The translations under genes and the position numbers were made by a program. The notes beneath the pieces were generated by a model, which saw nothing but the letters and a program-made list of their open reading frames with translations, made no database searches and was not told where the DNA came from. Of a stretch of 61,919 nt of DNA, positions 7,543 to 16,326 are shown in pieces. Position 1 is the stretch's first letter. Each line of letters opens with the position of its first letter. Origin of the DNA: Roseburia sp. (lineage in GTDB: Bacteria; Bacillota; Clostridia; Lachnospirales; Lachnospiraceae); NCBI GenBank assembly GCA_019421345.1, contig JAHZFL010000009.1, positions 1 through 61,919 of the forward strand, read 5' to 3'.

Positions 7543-9684
7543 TTAAAGCTTCATTGTAAGCTGAATGCGCTGCTTTTTTAAATCAACGCTCATGACCTTT
7601 ACCTCAACAATATCGCCGACGCTGACTACCTCAAGCGGATGTTTGATAAACTTGTCGCACATCTGGGAAATATGTACAAGTCCGTCCTGATGAACGCCTA
7701 TATCGACAAACGCGCCGAAATCGATGACATTGCGTACCGTTCCTTTTAAGGTCATGCCGGGCGTCAGGTCCTTCATCTCAAGAACATCACTTCTTAAAAT
7801 CGGCTTTGGCATATCGTCACGCGGGTCGCGCGCCGGTTTTTCCAGCTCCTTTACAATATCCCGCAATGTCATTTCTCCCACGCCAAGCTCTCTGGCAAGC
7901 TTCTTATAATCAGAAACCTTTTTTGCAATATCCTGTGCGCGTCGCTCCCTAATATCCGCAAGAGAGTAGCCCAGACGCTCCAGCAGTTGTCCGATCGCCG
8001 CGTAGCTTTCCGGGTGTACCCCAGTGGCATCCAGAGGATTCTCACCGCCTGTGATCCGCAAAAATCCGGCACACTGCTCATAAGCTTTTGGTCCCAGCTT
8101 AGCCACCTTCAGCAACTGATTCCGCGATACGAAACGCCCGTTTGCCTCACGGTATGCCACGATATTTTTCGCAACCACCTTGCTAACGCCGGAAATATAT
8201 TCCAAAAGTGATGCGGACGCCGTATTTAAGTCTACGCCGACCTTGTTCACACAATCCTCCACTACGCCGCCAAGCGCCTCACTTAATTTCTTCTGATTCA
8301 TATCATGCTGGTACTGCCCCACGCCGATCGATTTTGGATCAATCTTTACAAGCTCCGCCAGCGGGTCCTGCAGACGTCTTGCCATAGAAGCCGCGCTGCG
8401 CTGCCCAACGTCAAAATTCGGAAATTCCTCTGTCGCAAGCTTGCTCGCAGAATATACCGAAGCGCCCGCTTCATTGACAATGATATACTGCACCTTTACC
8501 GGCAATTCTTTCAAAAGCTCTACGATAATCTGCTCGGATTCTCTTGACGCCGTTCCGTTCCCAAGCGAGATCAGCGTAATATGATATTTTAAGATCAGTT
8601 TTTTTAAGACTGCCTTTGCCTCCTCCACCTTATTCTGCGGAGCGGTCGGATAGATCACCGTCGTATCGAGCACCTTTCCGGTTGGATCGACAACTGCAAG
8701 CTTACATCCCGTACGGAATGCAGGGTCCCAGCCCAGCACCACCTGTCCGGCAATCGGCGGCTGCATCAGAAGCTGCTCTAAATTCTTGCCAAAGACCCTG
8801 ACAGCGCCGTCCTCCGCGCGCTCTGTCAGCTCACTGCGAATCTCCCGTTCAATCGCGGGAGCGATCAATCTGTCATAGGCATCTGACACAACTTCTTTTA
8901 AAACGCCTGCCGTCTGCGGATTGTCCTGCACGATGACCTGTCTTTCCAAATAGCGGAGAACCTCATCCTCCGGCGCTTCTACCTTGACGGTTAAAAATTT
9001 CTCATTCTCCCCTCGGTTCAATGCAAGAATCCGGTGACCTGCCAGCTTTGCCACAGGCTCGTCAAACGCATAATACATCTCGTACACGGATTCCGCCTTC
9101 TCATCCTTCGCCGCAGAAACCATCCGTCCTTTTTTCATCGTCATCTCACGAATCCTGCTGCGGTAGTCTGCTTCATCCGAAATACGCTCTGCAAGAATAT
9201 CCTTTGCTCCCGCAATCGCTTCGTCCGCCGTCATAACCCCCTTATCCGCATCAATAAATTTTTTCGCCTCCTCGGCAAGCGGCGTTTTTATCACCTGCAG
9301 CAAAATTATATCAGCAAGCGGCTCTAGGCCCTTTTCCTTCGCGATCGTCGCTCGCGTTCTGCGCTTGGGCTTATACGGGCGGTATAAATCCTCCACCACG
9401 ACCATCGTTTCCGCAGCCGCAAGCTGTGCCGCAAGCTCCTCTGTGAGCGCCCCCTGTTCCCGGATGCTTGCAAGCACCGTTTCCTTACGCTCCTCTAAAT
9501 TCCGCAGATAGCCCAGCCGTTCAAACAAATTCCGCAGCGTCTCATCCCCAAGCGCACCCGTCACTTCTTTTCGATAGCGGGCAATAAAGGGAATGGTATT
9601 CCCCTCATCAATCAGCTTTACGGCAGCTTCTGTCTGCTGCTTTTTAATCCCAAGCTCCTCTGAAATCTTTGCAATAATATCCAT
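7543..9684 (-). CDS. tex: Tex-family RNA-binding transcription accessory protein
   Basis: This is a 713-residue Tex protein. In order it has an N-terminal Tex/HTH region (MDIIAKISEELGIKKQQ), a YqgF-like RNase H-fold segment (WDPAFRTGCKLAVVD, then SLGNGTASRESE), helix-hairpin-helix motifs (LNTASASLLEYISGVS) and a C-terminal S1 RNA-binding domain (LTPGMTLKGTVRNVIDFGAFVDIGVHQDGLVHISQM). The start at 9684 has GAGGAAC before it; 28 more codons are open upstream but lack the family N-terminus. Confidence 0.95.
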   Translation of the reverse strand: MDIIAKISEELGIKKQQTEAAVKLIDEGNTIPFIARYRKEVTGALGDETLRNLFERLGYLRNLEERKETVLASIREQGALTEELAAQLAAAETMVVVEDLYRPYKPKRRTRATIAKEKGLEPLADIILLQVIKTPLAEEAKKFIDADKGVMTADEAIAGAKDILAERISDEADYRSRIREMTMKKGRMVSAAKDEKAESVYEMYYAFDEPVAKLAGHRILALNRGENEKFLTVKVEAPEDEVLRYLERQVIVQDNPQTAGVLKEVVSDAYDRLIAPAIEREIRSELTERAEDGAVRVFGKNLEQLLMQPPIAGQVVLGWDPAFRTGCKLAVVDPTGKVLDTTVIYPTAPQNKVEEAKAVLKKLILKYHITLISLGNGTASRESEQIIVELLKELPVKVQYIIVNEAGASVYSASKLATEEFPNFDVGQRSAASMARRLQDPLAELVKIDPKSIGVGQYQHDMNQKKLSEALGGVVEDCVNKVGVDLNTASASLLEYISGVSKVVAKNIVAYREANGRFVSRNQLLKVAKLGPKAYEQCAGFLRITGGENPLDATGVHPESYAAIGQLLERLGYSLADIRERRAQDIAKKVSDYKKLARELGVGEMTLRDIVKELEKPARDPRDDMPKPILRSDVLEMKDLTPGMTLKGTVRNVIDFGAFVDIGVHQDGLVHISQMCDKFIKHPLEVVSVGDIVEVKVMSVDLKKQRIQLTMKL

Positions 9685-9775
9685 CTTTGTTCCTCTTTTC
9701 TTCTTTTCGGCAGGACAGCCTGCACAAGCCACTGCTCTCATTATATCCAAGCTTATCCATAATCTCAAGCATTTC

Positions 9776-10207
9776 TCACGCCATTAAATCGACATGAAAA
9801 ATAAGCAGCGCCAGATTTTTAATCAGAAAATTTACAACGATCAAGCCAAGCGCAACCCACAGATAACCCGTTCGGAAATGCATGGCGATCCTGATTTTCC
9901 CGCGTGAAAGCCGCTGCACGGTCTGGCTCACCATAAACCAAGTACCAAATACCGCTATGTACAAAACCACCGGGTGATAGAGGAAGGAGCGGAACAGATT
10001 GCCGGAAAAAAGCGCATGGACCGCTCTTGTCCCGCCGCAGCCCGGACAATAATAGCCCGTGAACGTATGGATCATGCATGGTCCTAACAACTGTGACAAT
10101 CTCATCCCCGTCACGCGCAGAAATATCACAAGCAGCACCAACGCTGCAAGTATGCACCATCCCATAATATAAAGCCCTGTTTCACTTTTTTCATCTTTTT
10201 TCCACAT
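9776..10207 (-). CDS. DUF2752 membrane protein
   Basis: This 143-residue protein has three to four hydrophobic helices. The signature HTFTGYYCPGCGGTRAVHALFSGN (YCPGCGGTRA core) identifies the DUF2752 family, whose function is unknown. The GGAGA-like site before ATG 10207 supports the start. It lies 92 bp upstream of tex and may share its transcript. Confidence 0.85.
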   Translation of the reverse strand: MWKKDEKSETGLYIMGWCILAALVLLVIFLRVTGMRLSQLLGPCMIHTFTGYYCPGCGGTRAVHALFSGNLFRSFLYHPVVLYIAVFGTWFMVSQTVQRLSRGKIRIAMHFRTGYLWVALGLIVVNFLIKNLALLIFHVDLMA

Positions 10208-10301
10208 GATTTTTCTCCCTGTTTTCTTCCAAAAGTATACTCTGTTTTACAGCTTCTTGTAAAGCCTCAGAAAAAAACGCGCACAACGGTGTTTTCTGTG
10301 C

Positions 10302-10307
10302 TATAAT
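10302..10307 (+). promoter_or_regulatory. putative -10 of the uracil permease promoter
   Basis: TATAAT followed by G, 65 bp before the permease start codon. No good -35 is seen at the normal distance. No PyrR-binding loop or attenuator could be recognised in the short leader. Confidence 0.45.
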
Positions 10308-10371
10308 GTACCGGAAATTTTTTTACAGGAAGCGTTTCGTATCAAAAATCGCTTCGGAATGGAGGACTTTT

Positions 10372-11778
10372 ATGAATGAAACTAACGGAATCATCCGTGA
10401 CGCCCGCAAACTCGGGGTTCCCAAAATGTTAATTTTAGGCTTACAGCATATGTTCGCCATGTTCGGCGCTACGATCCTTGTGCCGATTCTTGTCAACAGC
10501 TATTTCGGGGAAGATGTGCTTCATGTGCAGGTTACTCTGATCTGCGCGGGACTTGGAACACTCTTTTTCCACCTTTGCTCCAAATTTCAAATTCCGGCGT
10601 TCCTCGGTTCATCCTTCGCCTTTCTCGGCGGCTTTGCCACGATTGCCAATATGGACGAGGGTGCGTTTGCCGATATGTCCAACGCGGACAAGCTTTCCTA
10701 TGCCTGCGGCGGCATTGTGATTGCCGGACTTTTATATCTGATCCTTGCGCTGATCATCAAATTCGTCGGCGTAAAAAAGGTCATGCGTTTCCTGCCTCCG
10801 GTCGTGACTGGGCCAATCATCATCTGTATCGGCTTAAGCCTTGCAGGCTCTGCCATCAGCAACGCCTCCACCAACTGGCTGCTCGCGCTGATCGCACTCG
10901 CAACCATTATCGTTTTCAATATCTGGGGCAAGGGAATGTTTAAAATCATCCCGATTCTCATGGGTGTCATTATTTCCTACTGCGCCGCGCTCATCCTTCA
11001 CGCGCTTGGCATGACGAATGCGGACGGCTCTGCGATCCTTGATTTTGCATCGATCAGCAGCTCCGCATGGGTGGGTGTCCCGGAGTTTTCTCTGTGCAAA
11101 TTCGATATTTCCGCGATTCTTGTTATGGCTCCGATCGCGCTTGCGACCATGATGGAGCATATCGGCGATATGTCCGCGATCTCTGCAACAGTCGGCAAAA
11201 ACTTTATTGAGAATCCGGGACTTCACCGCACGCTGATCGGTGACGGGCTCGCCACCTCGCTCTCCGCGCTTGTTGGCGGTCCTGCCAACACAACCTATGG
11301 AGAGAATACGGGCGTGCTGGAGCTGAGCAGGGTTCATGACCCAAGAGTCATCCGCATCGCAGCCTGCTACGCCATTTTTCTAAGCTTTATTCCGAAAATG
11401 TCTGCGGTGATCGGCTCGATGCCTTCCGCCATTATCGGCGGTGTCAGTTTCATGCTCTATGGTATGATCTCCGCGATCGGCGTCCGCAATGTCGTGGAGA
11501 ACCATGTAGATTTCACCAAATCCAGAAACCTGATCATTGCTGGGGTCATCTTTGTCTGTGGTCTGGGCTTTTCAGACGGACTGACTTTCACGGTTGCAGG
11601 CACGCCGGTCACTTTGACTTCACTTGCAATCGCAGCCATTGTCGGCATCCTCTTAAACGCCATTCTGCCTGGAAATGATTACCATTTCGGCAAGGACTTA
11701 AATATCGACGCCAACCGTGGACTCGATATGAAGCCGAATCTTCATGAGGATACCCACTACGGGGATGACGAAGTCTGA
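10372..11778 (+). CDS. uraA: uracil/xanthine permease (NCS2 family)
   Basis: This 468-residue membrane transporter imports uracil (or a related nucleobase) by proton symport. Family features are the early LGLQHMFAMFGATILVPILV, the PPVVTGPIIICIGLSLA segment, the substrate-site MEHIGDMSAIS (acidic E and H) and GPANTTYGENTGVLELSRV, which is diagnostic for NCS2. About 12-14 helices are expected. The ATG at 10372 follows GGAGGACTTTT; the 22 codons upstream are not likely translated. It is a single gene, closed by a strong terminator. Confidence 0.93.
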   Translation: MNETNGIIRDARKLGVPKMLILGLQHMFAMFGATILVPILVNSYFGEDVLHVQVTLICAGLGTLFFHLCSKFQIPAFLGSSFAFLGGFATIANMDEGAFADMSNADKLSYACGGIVIAGLLYLILALIIKFVGVKKVMRFLPPVVTGPIIICIGLSLAGSAISNASTNWLLALIALATIIVFNIWGKGMFKIIPILMGVIISYCAALILHALGMTNADGSAILDFASISSSAWVGVPEFSLCKFDISAILVMAPIALATMMEHIGDMSAISATVGKNFIENPGLHRTLIGDGLATSLSALVGGPANTTYGENTGVLELSRVHDPRVIRIAACYAIFLSFIPKMSAVIGSMPSAIIGGVSFMLYGMISAIGVRNVVENHVDFTKSRNLIIAGVIFVCGLGFSDGLTFTVAGTPVTLTSLAIAAIVGILLNAILPGNDYHFGKDLNIDANRGLDMKPNLHEDTHYGDDEV

Positions 11779-11789
11779 TTTTACAGCAT

Positions 11790-11835
11790 GATGAGATAAG
11801 AAAAAGACCCCGATGGGTCTTTTTCTTATCTCATC
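11790..11835. terminator. strong bidirectional terminator
   Basis: A perfect 21-bp stem (11790-11810 with 11815-11835) with loop CGAT. The A-rich and T-rich halves of the stem provide the tail in either direction. It ends the permease transcript on the plus strand and could stop leftward transcription from the LytTR/LiaF-like pair. Confidence 0.9.
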
Positions 11836-11948
11836 TGAAGCTCCACGTTTCCAAAGCTGCCGCCCACACTATCACAGTTATCTCCTTCGCTTCCTTCCGC
11901 TGCAATCACCGCCGCATCCGTGTCAACTTCCTCCCTTTTCATCTCCAT
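11826..11948 (-). pseudogene. possible decayed 3' coding remnant
   Basis: The minus strand holds about 40 open codons without a usable start, ending DSVGGSFGNVELQMR. The SFGNVEL motif resembles the repeated NFGSLTVYF/NFGEVHLYL motifs of the LiaF-like protein just upstream, so this may be the tail of an extended or duplicated LiaF-like gene cut off by frameshift. A 228-residue plus-strand frame across this region is not a gene. Confidence 0.3.
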
Positions 11949-11968
11949 TTTCTCTATACTGTTTCTCC

Positions 11969-12670
11969 TCACACATAGTGAATGGTGATCACTCCAAAAT
12001 TTGCAGAGCCGTTCACAAAAAGAACCGTGGCACTGCTGCCGATGCTGCCGCCATCCTCACGGATCGTTCCAAAGGAGCGCTCCAGATGATTCTGAACCCT
12101 CCATTCTTTTGGAAGATACAAGTGCACCTCGCCAAAATTACTCTCAACATGCACCATCGCTGTTCCCCCCTGCACCACTGCATTGTCAAAATAGACGGTC
12201 AGCGAGCCGAAATTATTTTCTATTTTCGCACTTTTGAAATTGTCGGAATTGATGTAGCGGATCGCCGAGCCAAAGTTATTTTCACAGCAGAGCTGCTCCC
12301 CGGTACACTGTTCACTGCCGCACCCGGCATAGCCTTCGCTCCGAAACTTCTGGATGCTTTTTTTTCTTCTGAATCCACCAAAGATCATGGACAGACCGAT
12401 ACTTCCCAAAAGCGCCGCACCCAGCACCGTCCACGGGGTCAGCTCCGTGATCCCAAGCTGATCGTCATACACGATGCAAAATACCGCAATCGAAAATAAA
12501 ATACCGTAAAAATTTACATTACGGATTCCTTCCAACAGCATCCATATCAAAAAAACTGTCAGGATAATGCTGAACACTCCGACGTCCGGCAGGATTCCAA
12601 ATTTACTGATCACAACATAAATTGCTGCAAGAATAAAAAAGATGCCCCAAAATATTTTACTGCTTTTCAT
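11969..12670 (-). CDS. LiaF-like membrane protein
   Basis: This 233-residue protein has four N-terminal transmembrane helices (about 5-115) followed by a beta-rich cytoplasmic domain with repeated FG motifs: NNFGSAIRYIN, NNFGSLTVYF, SNFGEVHLYLP, SFGTIRED, ANFGVITI. This is the layout of LiaF-type and cell-wall-stress-response proteins that often pair with regulators. It overlaps the end of the LytTR gene by 14 bp, so the two are translationally coupled and likely act together. The signal sensed is unknown. Confidence 0.8.
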   Translation of the reverse strand: MKSSKIFWGIFFILAAIYVVISKFGILPDVGVFSIILTVFLIWMLLEGIRNVNFYGILFSIAVFCIVYDDQLGITELTPWTVLGAALLGSIGLSMIFGGFRRKKSIQKFRSEGYAGCGSEQCTGEQLCCENNFGSAIRYINSDNFKSAKIENNFGSLTVYFDNAVVQGGTAMVHVESNFGEVHLYLPKEWRVQNHLERSFGTIREDGGSIGSSATVLFVNGSANFGVITIHYV

Positions 12671-13127
12671 AATAAAACCTCTTTTCTTCTAATTTGCTGA
12701 TTAACGGCTTGTAATAATAACGCGATACAAATACCTGCTTATGGGTTCCATCAAATCCAACCACACTGGAAGCAGTAAGATTTCGACTGATGGAATAAAT
12801 ATGCTTTGTATTCAATATAGTGGATTTTGATACTCTCATAAAGCTCCCCGGCAATAGCTCCTCAAGCTCATAAAGTTTATATTTTGTACGATACAATTCG
12901 TTCCCTGTATGTGCGCAGACCCCCTTCTCATCCGTCTCAAAAAACAAAACTTCCTCAAGTGGCAGATAATACTCCGTATTTCCCTGATAAAACGGAAACC
13001 TCTCCGTCAGATTTGTCATATCGCTGACTGCTCTCTGAATTGCCGTCACCTCCTCTGTGAGCTCCCTGCATCGGATCACAACCTCCTCCTCTGCAATCCC
13101 CTCCTCTATCTCGATTCTTATTTTCAT
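12657..13127 (-). CDS. LytTR-domain DNA-binding regulator
   Basis: In this 156-residue protein residues about 52-150 form a LytTR domain: EYYLPLEEVLFFETDEKGVCAHTGNELYRTKYKLYELEELL, then FMRVSKSTILNTKHI, the recognition region. There is no receiver domain; the N-terminal 50 residues (IEEGIAEEEVVIRCRELTEEV) match the short stand-alone LytTR regulators that are encoded with a DUF3021 or LiaF-like membrane partner. It probably regulates its own operon. Confidence 0.85.
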   Translation of the reverse strand: MKIRIEIEEGIAEEEVVIRCRELTEEVTAIQRAVSDMTNLTERFPFYQGNTEYYLPLEEVLFFETDEKGVCAHTGNELYRTKYKLYELEELLPGSFMRVSKSTILNTKHIYSISRNLTASSVVGFDGTHKQVFVSRYYYKPLISKLEEKRFYYEKQ

Positions 13128-13170
13128 TCCCTGCTCCTCATCCCCTCCGTCTCTGACCTGCTTTTAGTAT

Positions 13171-13215
13171 AAAAAAACAACCTCCCGCTGTAAATAACTT
13201 TACACCAAGAGGTTG
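13171..13215 (-). terminator. terminator after mrp
   Basis: AACCTC (13179-13184) pairs with GAGGTT (13209-13214), with an inner TGTAAA/TTTACA stem, followed by T7 on the minus strand (13171-13177). It lies 25 bp past the mrp stop. Confidence 0.75.
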
Positions 13216-13239
13216 ATTTTTACATGTAAGTGGTTTGTT

Positions 13240-14091
13240 TTATGCGTTCAGCTTCTTTAGCTTTTCCACCGCAGTCTCAAAATGCGGGTTCTCAAGCTCC
13301 TCGAACTCGCCCGCATCCGCCTTTTTCGCATAGGCAGGGTCAAGCGGAAGCTTTCCAAATACGGGCACGTCAAGCTCCTTTGACACATCCTCAATATGAC
13401 TTTCGCCAAAAAGCTGAATCTCTCTGCCGCAGTCCGGACATTTCAGATAGCTGAAATTCTCGATCAGCCCCAGCACCGGAATATGCATCATCTGTGCCAT
13501 GTTGTACGCCTTTTTGACGATCATCTGCACCAGCTCCTGCGGTGAGGTCACAACAACGATGCCGTCCACCGGTAGTGACTGGAACACCGTCAGCGGGACA
13601 TCCCCCGTTCCCGGCGGCATATCCACAAAGAGATAATCAAGCTCCCCCCATACCGTCTCATTCCAGAACTGCTTAACTACTCCGGCAATTACCGGTCCTC
13701 TCCAGATGACCGGAGCTTCCTCATCCTCCAAAAGAAGATTGACAGACATCAGCTTTATGCCTCCTGCAGTCTCTAACGGTATCATACCGTCCTCTGTACC
13801 GTAGGTCTGCCCATGCACGCCAAACATCTTCGGGATCGATGGTCCCGTAATATCTGCATCCATGATACCCACCTTATATCCGGCTTTGCTCATGGCACAA
13901 GCTAAGGACGCCGTCACAAAAGACTTACCAACGCCTCCTTTTCCGCTGACAACACCAATGACTTTCTTTACATTGGAAGCCGCATTCATCGGCTCCTTTC
14001 CAATTCCGTTTCCCTTCTGGCTGCTGGGACATCCCTCACAGCTCTCTCTGCTGCAGCTTGATGCACTGCTGCAGCTACTATTCTCTGGCAT
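13240..14091 (-). CDS. mrp: Mrp/NBP35-family Fe-S carrier ATPase
   Basis: This is a 283-residue deviant P-loop ATPase: GVVSGKGGVGKS near 46-57, then DADITGPSIPKMFG, DMPPGTGDVPLTVFQS and the CPDCG cysteine pair near 210 that bridges a transferable 4Fe-4S cluster. The N-terminus is cysteine- and serine-rich (SCSSASSCSRESCEGC), typical of clostridial members and possibly an extra metal site. AGGAGG precedes the ATG at 14091. Confidence 0.93.
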   Translation of the reverse strand: MPENSSCSSASSCSRESCEGCPSSQKGNGIGKEPMNAASNVKKVIGVVSGKGGVGKSFVTASLACAMSKAGYKVGIMDADITGPSIPKMFGVHGQTYGTEDGMIPLETAGGIKLMSVNLLLEDEEAPVIWRGPVIAGVVKQFWNETVWGELDYLFVDMPPGTGDVPLTVFQSLPVDGIVVVTSPQELVQMIVKKAYNMAQMMHIPVLGLIENFSYLKCPDCGREIQLFGESHIEDVSKELDVPVFGKLPLDPAYAKKADAGEFEELENPHFETAVEKLKKLNA

Positions 14092-14148
14092 AATATGCCC
14101 TCCTCTCCCATAAATCTATGTTGCAAACATGCAGATGCATGTGCCGTT

Positions 14149-14177
14149 ATTATACACCATCTGATCACTTTTTCCAA
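14149..14177 (-). promoter_or_regulatory. mrp promoter
   Basis: Minus-strand TTGGAA (14172-14177), a 17-bp spacer and TATAAT (14149-14154), 58 bp before the start codon. Confidence 0.7.
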
Positions 14178-14247
14178 GTGTAGTATTAAGATGGTTTGCA
14201 GAAAAAACAAAGCACTCCAAAATTGACCAGCTCGTTTGTCCGAAAAC

Positions 14248-14512
14248 CTAAGAAAATGCTGTTTCATTTCTGATTTTCTCTTTATTCTCCCATTCGATTA
14301 TTTTTGCGTAATATAAATATAAAAGAATATTCTCCTCACATCCCGCGAAAGACTTATCATAAGCTGTCAATTTTTTCTTCTGTTCAAGCAAAGCAATCCG
14401 TTCATTTGATGCAGATAATATTCACGCTCCTTTAATTTTACAATCCGTCCTTCCCTGATCCCATATGTATTTAAACAGACAGGAGGCGCTGCTCCATAGA
14501 TAATTTCTTATC
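14248..14512 (-). pseudogene. frameshifted gene remnant
   Basis: There is no intact gene in this 450-base gap. The minus strand carries about 32 open codons (14404-14512; ...GIREGRIVKLKEREYYLHQMN) which break at a stop; the reading continues in another frame as QKKKLTAYDKSFAGCEENI... to a stop at 14248. The charged, helical composition suggests the C-terminal dimerisation helix of a regulator such as a MerR protein, with one frameshift and the 5' part lost. The assignment is tentative. Confidence 0.35.
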
Positions 14513-14530
14513 TATTTTGCAGCGCCTCCT
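14481..14530 (-). terminator. hairpin terminator after ECF S component
   Basis: A 12-bp perfect GC-rich stem (AGGAGGCGCTGC 14481-14492 with its complement 14519-14530) enclosing a second ATAGATA/TATCTAT stem. The downstream T content is low, so its strength is uncertain. Confidence 0.6.
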
Positions 14531-14540
14531 ATTTGTTTAA

Positions 14541-15134
14541 TTAAGTATGATGCAACGCCTTTTTCAAGGAAATAGAGACACCTGTTCCCACAAGAAAGCA
14601 CACGATCGCCTCCACCACTCCATTGATTCCAACAAACGTCACAATAAACGGTATTACCTTCGTCATACCAAACTGCTCCCGCATCGTTCCCGCAAAAAGC
14701 ACCACCAGCGTTCCCATAAACAACACTGTGTTCAACAGCGGACAGCAAAGATTTGCCAGCGTAACAGAAACCTCTGATTTCAGAGACGACTTACGCAGTC
14801 CCTGATAAATCAAGCCTGTCAGCCACCCCTCTAAAATACGGGTCGGCACACATACCAAAAATGTGAAAAACGGATTAACCCCAAGCAATATCGTTCCAAA
14901 CGCACTCATTCCAAAGCACTGGATAAAGCTCGTAACTCCAAATACACCGCCCAAAATTGCGCCGCCTGTCGGACCAAGCGTCACAGCGCCCACCGCAACC
15001 GGTATCACGATTAAGGTAATCTCAAGTCCCAATGTCTTGATATAACCAATCGGGGTAAAAGCCATGAGCAGGATAACCGCAACAAGCAGTGCCAGTTCCA
15101 CAAGATACTTCGTAGAAAGCTTTGACTGTTTCAT
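14541..15134 (-). CDS. ECF transporter S component (vitamin; pantothenate-type likely)
   Basis: This 197-residue membrane protein with about six helices opens with a K/R-rich cap and AxxxA-type helix 1 (TKYLVELALLVAVILLMAFTPIGYIKTLGLEITLIVIPVAVGAVTLGPTGGAILGGVFGVTSF), the pattern of ECF S components. The sequence resembles clostridial PanT/pantothenate-type members, but no riboswitch or pathway neighbour confirms the ligand. GAGG precedes the start. It is encoded downstream of the butyrate operon, 125 bp after etfA. Confidence 0.75.
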   Translation of the reverse strand: MKQSKLSTKYLVELALLVAVILLMAFTPIGYIKTLGLEITLIVIPVAVGAVTLGPTGGAILGGVFGVTSFIQCFGMSAFGTILLGVNPFFTFLVCVPTRILEGWLTGLIYQGLRKSSLKSEVSVTLANLCCPLLNTVLFMGTLVVLFAGTMREQFGMTKVIPFIVTFVGINGVVEAIVCFLVGTGVSISLKKALHHT

Positions 15135-15259
15135 AGTCTTTTCCTCTTTTCTTATTCATATTTTCCAATGGCGGGTCTTCTGCCGTCCCACGGCTCAAAG
15201 CCCTCCATTGTTTTTATCAACCCCAAGACAGTCCTCGCCTGTCTTAGGTCCTTCATTTT

Positions 15260-16300
15260 TTATTTGCCAAGCTCTGTGCGTAATGCAGCAGTCAATGCCG
15301 GAACGATTTTCCTTAAGTCTCCGACAAGGCCATAATCTGCAACATCAAAGATCGGAGCATCCTCATCTTTATTAATCGCAACGATAAGATCAGACTCCTC
15401 CATACCTGCAACATGCTGGATTGCGCCGGAAATACCGATTGCAAAATAAATCTGCGGACGTACTGTCTTACCGGTCTGACCTACCTGAAGGTCCACGGGC
15501 TGCCAGCCGTTCTCCACAACTGCACGGGAACAGCTAACCGTACCGCCAAGTACCTCTGCCAGATCCTCTAACATCTTGAAGTTCTCTTTTGAACCTACAC
15601 CGCGTCCGCCCGATACTAAAATCTTAGCGTCCATAATGTTCGCTGTATTCTTCACTGCCTTGACAATGTTTAAAATCTCAACATAGCGGTCATTCGGCTT
15701 GAACTCTGCCTTGAAATCTACCACATTTGCCTTTGCTCCCTCAATCGGTGCGATCTTCTGCATAACGCCCGGACGTACTGTCGCCATCTGCGGACGGTTA
15801 TATGGACATGCGATCGTAGCGATTGTGTTTCCGCCGAATGCCGGACGTGTCATAAGAAGCTGGTTATGTAACTGCTCCTGTCCCGGTGCCACATTCAATG
15901 GATAATCGCCGATTTCAAGAACGGTACAGTCTGCCGTTAATCCTGACTTAACACGCGCAGATACAGTCGGACCAAGATCACGTCCGATTGCCGTTGCTCC
16001 AACAAGAACGATCTCCGGCTTATACTCATTGATGACGGATGCCAGTGCATGTGCATATGGCTCTGTTCTGTACTCCTTTAACTCAGGATCGTCTACAACG
16101 ATAACCTTCTCGGCGCCGTACACTGCAAGCTCATCTGCAAGATTCTTCACGCCTGAGCCAATTAATACTGCCGTTACCTCTGTGTTTAAGTCCTTTGCCA
16201 GCTCTTTTCCTTTTCCGAGTAATTCAAATGCAACTCCGTCTAATACATTGTCAACCTGCTGTGCAAAGACAAATACTCCCTTAAATTCTTCTAAAGCCAT
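15260..16300 (-). CDS. etfA: electron transfer flavoprotein subunit alpha
   Basis: This 346-residue subunit binds FAD in its C-terminal half: LVSGGRGVGSKENF, GCSRAVVENGW-type segment (SCSRAVVENGWQPVDLQVGQTGKTVRPQIYFAIGISGAIQHVAGM) and IVAINKDEDAPIFDVADYGLVGDL. With EtfB and Bcd it forms the bifurcating complex that couples crotonyl-CoA reduction by NADH to ferredoxin reduction. The ATG at 16300 (MALEEFKGVFVFAQQ) is chosen over a GTG four codons upstream. It is the last gene of the operon. Confidence 0.96.
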   Translation of the reverse strand: MALEEFKGVFVFAQQVDNVLDGVAFELLGKGKELAKDLNTEVTAVLIGSGVKNLADELAVYGAEKVIVVDDPELKEYRTEPYAHALASVINEYKPEIVLVGATAIGRDLGPTVSARVKSGLTADCTVLEIGDYPLNVAPGQEQLHNQLLMTRPAFGGNTIATIACPYNRPQMATVRPGVMQKIAPIEGAKANVVDFKAEFKPNDRYVEILNIVKAVKNTANIMDAKILVSGGRGVGSKENFKMLEDLAEVLGGTVSCSRAVVENGWQPVDLQVGQTGKTVRPQIYFAIGISGAIQHVAGMEESDLIVAINKDEDAPIFDVADYGLVGDLRKIVPALTAALRTELGK

Positions 16301-16326
16301 TTTATTCACCACTTTTCCTTATATAA

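Noticed and set aside
10240..10371. PyrR attenuator before the uracil permease
   Set aside because: The leader after the -10 is only about 60 bases and has no PyrR-type anti-antiterminator or terminator hairpin.
11813..12499. 228-codon open frame on the plus strand
   Set aside because: It starts in the terminator stem and lies opposite the LiaF-like gene, which is supported by transmembrane helices, repeats and coupling to the LytTR gene.
13986..14267. 93-codon minus-strand frame overlapping the mrp start
   Set aside because: It runs in a different frame across the mrp N-terminus and promoter, and has no ribosome site or recognisable motif.
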